The notes beneath the pieces are model-generated. The model did no database searches, was not told the DNA's origin, and was given only the letters and a program-made list of their open reading frames with translations. From contig NC_087084.1 in NCBI RefSeq assembly GCF_026151205.1, forward strand, positions 14,803,760 through 14,867,759: a stretch of 64,000 nucleotides of DNA. Direction: 5' to 3'. Of this stretch, positions 1 to 10,600 are shown one piece after another (position 1 is the stretch's first letter; the number at the start of each line of letters is the position of its first letter). Source of the stretch: Bolinopsis microptera. Its lineage: Eukaryota > Ctenophora > Tentaculata > Lobata > Bolinopsidae. A program made the position numbers and the translations under genes.

Positions 1-93
1 CACTATTTGTGTCGGTGTTCCTGTTTTTAATAACGGGAACGTTTGTGGTACTGCCTCTATTCTCGGAGGAAAGTAGGGTCACCACCCTGTTGG
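1..93 (+). CDS. Upstream SLC7 paralogue, penultimate exon
   Basis: Open in the frame starting at base 3 and rich in Leu, Val and Phe. It ends in phase 1 at base 93, with the donor at 94-95. It corresponds to 16954-17050 of the downstream gene, and both exons end in a Gly codon split across the intron. Confidence 0.8.
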
Positions 94-792
94 GTACGTG
101 AGGAATACTTAATGGATAATTAATTAATTAATTAATTACTTGATGGATAGTTAATTAATTCATTATTAATTACTTAAAATTACCTGTTAAAAGTTCAAGA
201 AACTTCCTAGGATACCCCTTCAGTGCATACTGTAAACATAGTTGATAGTACTATTACTATTATATTACTATTATTACTTAATGGATAATTAATAGATTCA
301 TTCAAATAATGAATCAATTTCTATAATCGTATAAAATTCGTTTTTGGAGGATGAGGGAAGTATTTATTAATAATTAATTAAACACGAAGGATTTTAAAAG
401 AAATATTGCCAATATTTGAACAACAAACCTTGACAGGTCTATGCTGGATACCACTAGGAGCAGCGTTTTACGGTATCCGGCATCTTATAACACGGTATCT
501 TGTTAAGCAGAATGCGGTACCCGGCATCTTATAGCACGGTATCTTGTTAAGCAGAATGCGGTACCCGGCATCTTGTAACATGGTATATTGTTAAGCAGAA
601 TGCGGCATCTTACAGCACGGTATCTTATCAGGTCTAAGCTGGTTACCACTAGGAGCGGCAGTTTACGGCATCCGGCATCTTATTAAACAGTGCTGCTACA
701 AGAAGCTCGAACAGAAGACCTCAAGTCAGTCTAGTTTAGATTCTGGGTATAGTGAGGTTGACCGACACATCAAGGAATGTAAACTTAGCTAA
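1..792 (+). CDS. SLC7-type amino-acid transporter, 3' end only (upstream paralogue)
   Basis: The last two coding exons of a light-chain-type amino-acid transporter run in from the left edge. The exon at 1-93 reads a hydrophobic helix containing LITGTFVVLPLFS and ends one base into a codon at a GTACGTG donor. It aligns with the penultimate exon of the complete SLC7 gene downstream (LITGTFVILPLFS) in both sequence and phase. Two competing terminal exons follow, at 437-534 and 632-792. Polyadenylation signals AATAAA occur at 855-860 and 888-893. The two genes are therefore tandem paralogues in the same orientation. The family exchanges amino acids across the plasma membrane; substrate cannot be inferred from this fragment. 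Confidence 0.8.
437..534 (+). CDS. Upstream SLC7 paralogue, terminal exon version A (short tail)
   Basis: Follows a TTGACAG acceptor and reads GLCWIPLGAAFYGIRHLI, then a short tail ending at TAG 532-534. WIPLGA matches the WLPLGA of the downstream gene's last exon. No polyadenylation signal lies between this stop and version B, so a transcript using A would need the B-side poly(A) site. It may be a decaying duplicate. Confidence 0.55.
491..631 (+). repeat. 44-bp tandem repeat at the end of terminal exon A
   Basis: The 44-bp segment beginning at 491, which encodes the tail and stop of exon A, is repeated at 535 and again, shortened, at 579. The array runs up to the acceptor of terminal exon B. 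It is the small-scale version of the junction-linked repeats in the downstream gene. Confidence 0.75.
632..792 (+). CDS. Upstream SLC7 paralogue, terminal exon version B (long tail)
   Basis: Follows a TTATCAG acceptor and reads GLSWLPLGAAVYGIRHLIKQ. A polar cytosolic-type tail rich in Lys, Ser and Glu follows, ending at TAA 790-792. It is in the same phase as version A and clearly duplicated from it. It lies just upstream of two AATAAA signals, so it is the more likely functional C-terminus. Confidence 0.7.
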
Positions 793-854
793 GACTGAGT
801 TGAACTGAGATAACATTTGTATGATTCTTTTATATTAGTGTTTTATATTAATAT

Positions 855-893
855 AATAAAAACTTTTGAGAGTTTGACATTCAGATTAATAAA
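855..893 (+). promoter_or_regulatory. Polyadenylation signals of upstream SLC7 gene
   Basis: Two AATAAA hexamers, at 855-860 and 888-893, lie 60-100 bases after the stop codon of terminal exon B. That is the expected place for 3' end formation. Confidence 0.6.
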
Positions 894-1740
894 ACATCCA
901 AAGAATTATTCTAAATTCTAATTGGTAATATTATGAAGGAGTATATAATTGGTAAACAAAACAAAGTTACATCTGAAGAGTTTTTAGTTTTTATGTTTGG
1001 TCCCTATCATGTACCTGCAGCATTCTGTTACGGGTATTTGTTTTTGTTTTAACTTGGGTTTAAGATTGTGACTTTTCATTTGTACGGCATTTCAAGCGTT
1101 AAAATTGTTAACATTATAACATTTTAATAGTATAAATACTGTTAAAAATTGTCAAACATAGACGATTTCCCATCAAAATACGAGACTTGAGAATAAAAAT
1201 GAGTATGTAATTTTCAACCATTCCGAACTCTAAAATAACTTCTGGTTGGCTGTCACGAGTCAGTCACGTGTCACGTGTCAGTTGTGTACTTAAGTAATCA
1301 GTCACGTGCCAGTTGTGTACTAAAGTAATGAATACGTTAGAATTGTTTTGTCTGATAAAAGTGAGAACTGCATGCAAAGTGGTTAATTCATTGCTCAAAA
1401 TGATGCAGCCCCCAATTCGAATGAGATAACAAAACATAAGTCCGCTTATCCTACGCTACAGAGAGCATGAACAGGAGTGTGAAGTTGTATCTCGTAACGT
1501 AGCATCTCCTCCCCTTATTTTATAATAAAAAACAATCGGAAATTTTATTGAAAAATCGTCGAATAATGCTCGATAACGGTGCAAGACTAAATCAAAAGAT
1601 AAGGAAAAACAGCTCATTTTACGAACACGGATGTCGGATACCAATTGCTCAAATCTAATTTGTCGTTTAAATTTTCTCTTCTAAATTTTTCCGTTGATGA
1701 ACTGCCAAGTGGTTTCTAGAATCAAATTCTTAAATATTAA
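894..1740. other. Spacer without recognised gene
   Basis: AT-rich unique sequence. I see no conserved reading frame. A short 62-codon minus-strand frame at 1456-1644 has no family resemblance and is not called. A small degenerate repeat of GTCACGTGTCAGTTGTG type occurs near 1257-1330. Confidence 0.5.
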
Positions 1741-1749
1741 ATTCCCCTA

Positions 1750-2935
1750 TCAATTTTGGTCGACACACGTTAACTAAGAGCAGAATGAAGCAAGTTGAAG
1801 AACTATTGCATACTACTCCAGTAGCAGGGAGTAGTTGAGTGTGCAATTTGGTGTATAGAGTTTTTGCTACTGGATATATGGTTAAATAGGTCATTGGTAA
1901 CTCAAATCACCGAGAGCCTCGCCCATATGTCATATTAGCAAAAAACTCTATACATCGAAGTGCACACTCAACTCCTCCCTGCTACTGCAGAGTATATGTT
2001 GAATGCGTCAAATTGGATGTGCTTTCTGTGGAGATACGTACCTGTGTGCCGCCCCCGCTGACTTCTTTTCCGCCCAACTAAAATTTGTCTAATTTCTTAA
2101 GGAAGAAAACATGCCTTGTTTTTTGCCGACCCGTACAGACTTTTTTAGCGTCGACCGAATGTTCAAGTGGACGTAGTTTAGCGTAGAGTCTCACGCAGTA
2201 GAGTCCGGACCCAAGCAAAAAATGTGATAGTCGAGTATAGAGTGATTCATCAGATCATCCCATTTCCTCTTGACTAATGTTAACTACATCCTGGAGGGGG
2301 ATATTTAAAACAAATAAGTGATACGAAAGGATTGTATTAGCAGGAGCTTTCTAAATACTTGTGTAAATCGTCTTCAGTAAATCGTCTTCTTTAACTACAT
2401 CATATATCATTTCAAGTCCCAGTTAACAGTTAGACACATTCCTCATTTCAAGGTGATTAGATAATTGGTTTACAGCTCCCCCAGACCAATTATAAAGTCT
2501 TTTGATTCCTGATAGCTTCCGTTACCAGTCTACAAAGCTGTCTCATCTTGTGACGTTACATTTTTATTTTTATTTTAAGAACATTCTTGTATATTATTTA
2601 TTTTCCTATTTAGTCAAGACGTGAGTGTTAGGGCTCTCATTGACGAATTTATTTATGTTTAATCCTGTTTAATCCTGTTTAGTTGCTAGCTCTTCGTTGG
2701 GTATTATATATCCTTGTTATTGCGATTGGTGACGTGTCTTTAGTGACAATAAGATATTTAGATATGACTTATGAGAGCGAGCGCTAAAAGTAAATAGGTT
2801 TTTACTCATTCGATCCTTGATCTTAAACTATTACCCGTTCAATTTTGGTATAAACACGTAAACTTAGTGCAGAATAAAGCAAGTTATACAACTATTTTAT
2901 ACGTATCAAATTGGATGTGCTTTCGGTGGAGATAT
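1750..2935. repeat. Pair of related dispersed segments
   Basis: The stretch at about 1760-2045 (TAAGAGCAGAATGAAGCAAG onward) is recognisably related to 2850-2935 (TTAGTGCAGAATAAAGCAAG onward). The stretches at about 2170-2270 and 2460-2500 are related to 3180-3260 and 3295-3345. This looks like two diverged copies of an approximately 0.5-0.8 kb element, with rearranged order. No coding capacity was seen. Confidence 0.6.
1810..1995. mobile_element. Foldback (MITE-like) element, about 186 bp
   Basis: Two roughly 70-base arms, 1810-1880 and 1921-1995, are imperfect reverse complements; both carry the core AGTTGAGTGTGCA or its complement. They flank a short loop. The related segment at 2880-2935 runs straight across the insertion point (ACTATTTTATACGTATCAAA) without the element, so it acts as a related empty site. 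No transposase is encoded, and the superfamily is not determined because the target duplication is ambiguous (TATA-like). Confidence 0.7.
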
Positions 2936-4439
2936 AGCGCGGGCCGTTTAATTATGGTTAGGGTTTTAGCATATAACTATAAGTATATACTTCAGATAAG
3001 AATCTGGTGAGATATAGGGTTGGGATCTCAATAATCCCTCAGGGCCATCTATTTCTAAAGAACATGTTTAAGTAAAACAAAATATCTAATCTTGTGTGAG
3101 TTTTTGACTTTTAATAGATAATAATTATTATATATATTTTTGAGTAAATATTGGCTGGTACTTTGGGCCGGTCCCTAACGAAAAACGTGATAGTCGAGTG
3201 TAGACTGATTCATCAGATCATCCTATTTGGTTTACAGCTCCCCAGACCAATTATAAAGTCTAACATTTCCTCATTTCGAGCCCGTGAGCGGGTGAGCCGT
3301 AGAGTCTGACGCAGTAGAGACTGCAGTAGAGTCCGGACGCAAGCTGGGGTGGTCGTTACGCCACTGTGCACTTGCATAAAGCATAAAATATAAATGATAA
3401 GACGAGTTTATCTCATTTTTTCTAATATTGGATTATAAACAAACCCTGCTTGCATTGGACGTGGTGCTTCTTCAATGGACGTTCATGCAGATTTCTAAAA
3501 ATATATTTAAAACCTCCTCGTTATAATACAAAGTAATCTGCCTGGAAAATTGAACACATTATGAACATTATCTTGAACACATTATGCAAGATAAGCAGAG
3601 AACGTGTCTAATCTTGAATATCAGTTAAGATAAAGATGCTGGGAAATAATATCTTATGAAAATAAGGTGATAGACAAACAGATGTTTCCTCGCTCGGGGG
3701 CAATGCAGTTTCCTATCATACACAGTCAAAGCTAAAACGATCACGTGGTGTTATTACGAGTAACGTTATTGGTCAGGAGCCAATCCCTCCGGGCTATTTA
3801 AGCTTAAAATATAATTCTGTTTATTTTAATTTTTGTCTGGTTTTTCTGTTTACCTCATACTTGGTATCCTCACCTTAAACTCCGGAAAATTCTTGTTCTG
3901 TAGCAGTAGCTTTTGCTGAATTTAATGAATAAGGCGAACGTGGTTTAAATTGCTACAGCTGATTTCAATATCTTTGCTCAGTCTTACATGTAAAAAAACT
4001 AACTTCATGAATATTATCGGTCTACCTCCATCAATTCTGATAAGAGATGGATTAGTCGGAATCTTACGTCGGAATTTATAATCTTGCTGATATAATATAT
4101 GAACGGTCTTAAAACAAATTATAGGCCCTTAAAATTGGCATTCTGAATAACAGTTGAACAGGTAATGTAATAACAATACCGTTATCATCTGACAATGTTC
4201 CAAAACCCTAAAAAGATAAGTAGATTTTTGGAGAATCACTCAGCAATCAGCATCAATACAAAGCAATTTCACGTCTTTTTCAACATTATCTGAGCGGTTT
4301 AATTACGGGCCTTGCTAATAAAACAATTGAAACCGTGTTTCGTTACATTTGATTAGGATATCTGGTATTTTTACTGATTAATTTGTCATACCCCTTATTG
4401 TTTCACGTAGTATCCCATCTCATAATTACAGCAATATTA
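2936..4439. other. Spacer upstream of complete SLC7 gene
   Basis: AT-rich sequence without recognisable exons on either strand. It contains the second copy of the dispersed segment (to about 3345). Nothing else is supported. Confidence 0.5.
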
Positions 4440-4444
4440 CTGGG

Positions 4445-4458
4445 TTATATATATATAG
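4445..4458 (+). promoter_or_regulatory. Candidate TATA box of complete SLC7 gene
   Basis: TTATATATATATAG lies about 180 bases upstream of the start codon, in otherwise non-repetitive leader sequence. Position and composition suit a TATA box with transcription starting around 4475-4490. This is inference, not a mapped start. Confidence 0.35.
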
Positions 4459-4540
4459 AAGCTAGGTCACTATCAGTAGCGATTCAGACATCATTCAGCT
4501 AGTTTGTGATAAGTTTGTCATGTGTGTTCCAGTTCAGTGA

Positions 4541-4616
4541 ACTTTAGTAACTTTAGTGACTTTAGTAACTTTAGTGACTTTAGTGACTTTAGTGACTTTA
4601 GTAACTTTAGTGACTT
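4541..4616 (+). repeat. 9-bp tandem repeat in the 5' leader
   Basis: About eight copies of TRACTTTAG, alternating TAACTTTAG and TGACTTTAG, lie in the likely 5' untranslated leader, ending 18 bases before the start codon. Confidence 0.8.
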
Positions 4617-4633
4617 TGTTTCAAGGTGGGAAT

Positions 4634-4672
4634 ATGAAGGGGGACAATGAGATGGCACCACTCTTTAATAAG
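4634..4672 (+). CDS. SLC7 gene exon 1 (start)
   Basis: First ATG after the leader repeat; 13 codons (MKGDNEMAPLFNK) ending in phase 0 at AAG|GTAACA. The short acidic/polar cytosolic N-terminus suits the family. It joins the exon 2 acceptor cleanly. Confidence 0.8.
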
Positions 4673-7600
4673 GTAACATTTTATAGTTTTCTTGTGTTTA
4701 GTTGATAAACTTTGTCCGCGCCAATTTGGCTAAAATATGTGATTTTGAAGTTTAAACGCCAATGAAAACAGAGGAAAAGTATCGGGTGATCCTGACAAAT
4801 ATTTCCTTGTGCTTCAGAAATTTTATTAATCCATACACTAAATAATATATTTCCTTGTGTTTCAGGAAGGGTTTGAACCGAAGGTACAAAGAACAGTAGG
4901 AGTGCTAGCTGCCAGTGCTGTGTTATTTGGAAACTGTGTCGGTGCAGGAATCTTCATTTCTCCCAAAGGTACCCTATTAAGATTTTAGATATCTTCAGAT
5001 TCTGTTTGATTACCAAAGTAAGTAAGACTCTAGTACTAAAATTACCGCTAATAATGTCCCAGGAGTCTACGAGAAGGCAGCAAGCCCTGGAGCAGAACTT
5101 GTTAATTAAAATGGTCCGAGAATTCCGAGTTTTCCAGTAGTATCAACTAGATACCATGCTCAGAGCTAAATAATTGAACTAAATAAATTTTTAAATAAAC
5201 TAAATAACTAATAATTGAACTAAATAAATTTTTAAATAAATTTTCATTTCAGGGGTCTACGAGAAGGCAGGGAGCCCTGGAGCGGGACTGTTGATATGGG
5301 GACTAGCTGGTATTATTGCTACACTCTGTACTCTAGCCTACGCTGAGCTAGGTAATTATTGCTACACTCTGTACTCTAGCCTACGCTGAGCTAGGTAATT
5401 ATTGCTACACTCTGTACTGTAGCCTACGCTGAGCTAGGTAATTATTGCTACACTCTGTACTCTAGCCTACGCTGAGCTAGGTAATTATTGCTACACTCTG
5501 TACTCTAGCCTACGCTGAGCTAGGTAATTATTACTACACTCTGTACTCTAGCCTACGCTGAGCTAGGTAATTATTGCTACACTCTGTACTCTAGCCTACG
5601 CTGAGCTAGGTAATTATTGCTACACTCTGTACTCTAGCCTACGCTGAGCTAGGTAATTATTGCTACACTCTGTACTCTAGCCTACGCTGAGCTAGGTAAT
5701 TATTGCTACACTCTGTACTCTAGCCTACGCTGAGCTAGGTAATTATTACTACACTCTGTACTCTAGCCTACGCTGAGCTAGGTAATTATTGCTACACTCT
5801 GTACTCTAGCCTACGCTGAGCTAGGTAATTATTGCTACACTCTGTACTCTAGCCTACGCTGAGCTAGGTAATTATTGCTACACTCTGTACTCTAGCCTAC
5901 GCTGAGCTAGGTAATTATTGCTACACTCTGTACTCTAGCCTACGCTGAGCTAGGTAATTATTGCTACACTCTGTACTCTAGCCTACGCTGAGCTAGGTAA
6001 TTATTGCTACACTCTGTACTCTAGCCTACGCTGAGCTAGGTAATTATTGCTACACTCTGTACTCTAGCCTACGCTGAGCTAGGTAATTATTGCTACACTC
6101 TGTACTCTAGCCTACGCTGAGCTAGGTAATTATTATTACACTCTGTACTCTAGCCTACGCTGAGCTAGGTAATTATTGCTACACTCTGTACTCTAGCCTA
6201 CGCTGAGCTAGGTAATTATTGCTACACTCTGTACTCTAGCCTACGCTGAGCTAGGTAATTATTGCTACACTCTGTACTCTAGCCTACGCCGAGCTAGGTA
6301 ATTATTGCTACACTCTGTACTCTAGCCTACGCTGAGCTAGGTAATTATTGCTACACTCTGTACTCTAGCCTACGCTGAGCTAGGTAATTATTGCTACACT
6401 CTGTACTCTAGCCTACGCTGAGCTAGGTAATCATTGCTACACTCTGTACTCTAGCCTACGCTGAGCTAGGTAATTATTGCTACACTCTGTACTCTAGCCT
6501 ACGCTGAGCTAGGTAATTATTGCTACACTCTGTACTCTAGCCTACGCTGAGCTAGGTAATTATTGCTACACTCTGTACTGTAGCCTACGCTGAGCTAGGT
6601 AATTATTACTACACTCTGTACTGTAGCCTACGCTGAGCTAGGTAATTATTGCTACACTCTGTACTCTAGCCTACGCTGAGCTAGGTAATTATTGCTACAC
6701 TCTGTACTGTAGCCTACGCTGAGCTAGGTAATTATTACTACACTCTGTACTGTAGCCTACGCTGAGCTAGGTAATTATTGCTACACTCTGTACTGTAGCC
6801 TACGCTGAGCTAGGTAATTATTGCTACACTCTGTACTCTAGCCTACGCTGAGCTAGGTAATTATTGCTACACTCTGTACTGTAGCCTACGCTGAGCTAGG
6901 TAATTATTGCTACACTCTGTACTGTAGCCTACGCTGAGCTAGGTAATTATTGCTACACTCTGTACTCTAGCCTACGCTGAGCTAGGTAATTATTGCTACA
7001 CTCTGTACTCTAGCCTACGCTGAGCTAGGTAATTATTGCTACACTCTGTACTCTAGCCTACGCTGAGCTAGGTAATTATTACTACACTCTGTACTCTAGC
7101 CTACGCTGAGCTAGGTAATTATTGCTACACTCTGTACTCTAGCCTACGCTGAGCTAGGTAATTATTGCTACACTCTGTACTCTAGCCTACGCTGAGCTAG
7201 GTAATTATTGCTACACTCTGTACTCTAGCCTACGCTGAGCTAGGTAATTATTGCTACACTCTGTACTCTAGCCTACGCTGAGCTAGGTAATTATTGCTAC
7301 ACTCTGTACTCTAGCCTACGCTGAGCTAGGTAATTATTGCTACACTCTGTACTCTAGCCTACGCTGAGCTAGGTAATTATTGCTACACTCTGTACTCTAG
7401 CCTACGCCGAGCTAGGTAATTATTGCTACACTCTGTACTCTAGCCTACGCTGAGCTAGGTAATTATTATTACACTCTGTACTCTAGCCTACGCTGAGCTA
7501 GGTAATTATTGCTACACTCTGTACTCTAGCCTACGCTGAGCTAGGTAATTATTGCTACACTCTGTACTCTAGCCTACGCTGAGCTAGGTAATTATTGCTA

Positions 7601-10600
7601 CACTCTGTACTCTAGCCTACGCCGAGCTAGGTAATTATTGCTACACTCTGTACTCTAGCCTACGCTGAGCTAGGTAATTATTGCTACACTCTGTACTCTA
7701 GCCTACGCTGAGCTAGGTAATTATTGCTACACTCTGTACTCTAGCCTACGCTGAGCTAGGTAATCATTGCTACACTCTGTACTCTAGCCTACGCTGAGCT
7801 AGGTAATTATTGCTACACTCTGTACTCTAGCCTACGCTGAGCTAGGTAATTATTGCTACACTCTGTACTCTAGCCTACGCTGAGCTAGGTAATTATTACG
7901 ACACTCTGTACTCTAGCCTACGCTGAGCTAGGTAATTATTGCTACACTCTGTACTGTAGCCTACGCTGAGCTAGGTAATTATTACTACACTCTGTACTGT
8001 AGCCTACGCTGAGCTAGGTAATTATTGCTACACTCTGTACTCTAGCCTACGCTGAGCTAGGTAATTATTGCTACACTCTGTACTGTAGCCTACGCTGAGC
8101 TAGGTAATTATTACTACACTCTGTACTGTAGCCTACGCTGAGCTAGGTAATTATTGCTACACTCTGTACTGTAGCCTACGCTGAGCTAGGTAATTATTGC
8201 TACACTCTGTACTCTAGCCTACGCTGAGCTAGGTAATTATTGCTACACTCTGTACTCTAGCCTACGCGAGCTAGGTAATTATTGCTACACTCTGTACTCT
8301 AGCCTACGCTGAGCTAGGTAATTATTGCTACACTCTGTACTCTAGCCTACGCTGAGCTAGGTAATTATTACTACACTCTGTACTCTAGCCTACGCTGAGC
8401 TAGGTAATTATTGCTACACTCTGTACTCTAGCCTACGCTGAGCTAGGTAATTATTGCTACACTCTGTACTCTAGCCTACGCTGAGCTAGGTAATTATTGC
8501 TACACTCTGTACTCTAGCCTACGCTGAGCTAGGTAATTATTGCTACACTCTGTACTCTAGCCTACGCTGAGCTAGGTAATTATTGCTACACTCTGTACTC
8601 TAGCCTACGCTGAGCTAGGTAATTATTGCTACACTCTGTACTCTAGCCTACGCTGAGCTAGGTAATTATTGCTACACTCTGTACTCTAGCCTACGCTGAG
8701 CTAGGTAATTATTGCTACACTCTGTACTCTAGCCTACGCTGAGCTAGGTAATTATTGCTACACTCTGTACTCTAGCCTACGCTGAGCTAGGTAATTATTG
8801 CTACACTCTGTACTCTAGCCTACGCTGAGCTAGGTAATTATTGCTACACTCTGTACTCTAGCCTACGCTGAGCTAGGTAATTATTGCTACACTCTGTACT
8901 CTAGCCTACGCTGAGCTAGGTAATTATTGCTACACTCTGTACTCTAGCCTACGCTGAGCTAGGTAATTATTGCTACACTCTGTACTCTAGCCTACGCTGA
9001 GCTAGGTAATTATTGCTACACTCTGTACTCTAGCCTACGCTGAGCTAGGTAATTATTGCTACACTCTGTACTCTAGCCTACGCTGAGCTAGGTAATTATT
9101 GCTACACTCTGTACTCTAGCCTACGCTGAGCTAGGTAATTATTGCTACACTCTGTACTCTAGCCTACGCTGAGCTAGGTAATTATTGCTACACTCTGTAC
9201 TCTAGCCTACGCTGAGCTAGGTAATTATTGCTACACTCTGTACTCTAGCCTACGCTGAGCTAGGTAATTATTGCTACACTCTGTACTCTAGCCTACGCTG
9301 AGCTAGGTAATTATTGCTACACTCTGTACTCTAGCCTACGCTGAGCTAGGTAATTATTGCTACACTCTGTACTCTAGCCTACGCTGAGCTAGGTAATTAT
9401 TGCTACACTCTGTACTGTAGCCTACGCTGAGCTAGGTAATTATTGCTACACTCTGTACTCTAGCCTACGCTGAGCTAGGTAATTATTGCTACACTCTGTA
9501 CTCTAGCCTACGCTGAGCTAGGTAATTATTGCTACACTCTGTACTCTAGCCTACGCTGAGCTAGGTAATTATTGCTACACTCTGTACTCTAGCCTACGCT
9601 GAGCTAGGTAATTATTACTACACTCTGTACTCTAGCCTACGCTGAGCTAGGTAATTATTGCTACACTCTGTACTCTAGCCTACGCTGAGCTAGGTAATTA
9701 TTGCTACACTCTGTACTCTAGCCTACGCTGAGCTAGGTAATTATTGCTACACTCTGTACTCTAGCCTACGCTGAGCTAGGTAATTATTGCTACACTCTGT
9801 ACTCTAGCCTACGCTGAGCTAGGTAATTATTGCTACACTCTGTACTCTAGCCTACGCTGAGCTAGGTAATTATTGCTACACTCTGTACTCTAGCCTACGC
9901 TGAGCTAGGTAATTATTGCTACACTCTGTACTCTAGCCTACGCCGAGCTAGGTAATTATTGCTACACTCTGTACTCTAGCCTACGCTGAGCTAGGTAATT
10001 ATTGCTACACTCTGTACTCTAGCCTACGCTGAGCTAGGTAATTATTGCTACACTCTGTACTCTAGCCTACGCTGAGCTAGGTAATTATTGCTACACTCTG
10101 TACTCTAGCCTACGCTGAGCTAGGTAATTATTGCTACACTCTGTACTGTAGCCTACGCTGAGCTAGGTAATTATTACTACACTCTGTACTGTAGCCTACG
10201 CTGAGCTAGGTAATTATTGCTACACTCTGTACTCTAGCCTACGCTGAGCTAGGTAATTATTGCTACACTCTGTACTGTAGCCTACGCTGAGCTAGGTAAT
10301 TATTACTACACTCTGTACTCTAGCCTACGCTGAGCTAGGTAATTATTGCTACACTCTGTACTCTAGCCTACGCTGAGCTAGGTAATTATTGCTACACTCT
10401 GTACTCTAGCCTACGCTGAGCTAGGTAATTATTGCTACACTCTGTACTCTAGCCTACGCCTGAGCTAGGTAATTATTGCTACACTCTGTACTCTAGCCTA
10501 CGCTGAGCTAGGTAATTATTGCTACACTCTGTACTCTAGCCTACGCTGAGCTAGGTAATTATTACTACACTCTGTACTCTAGCCTACGCTGAGCTAGGTA

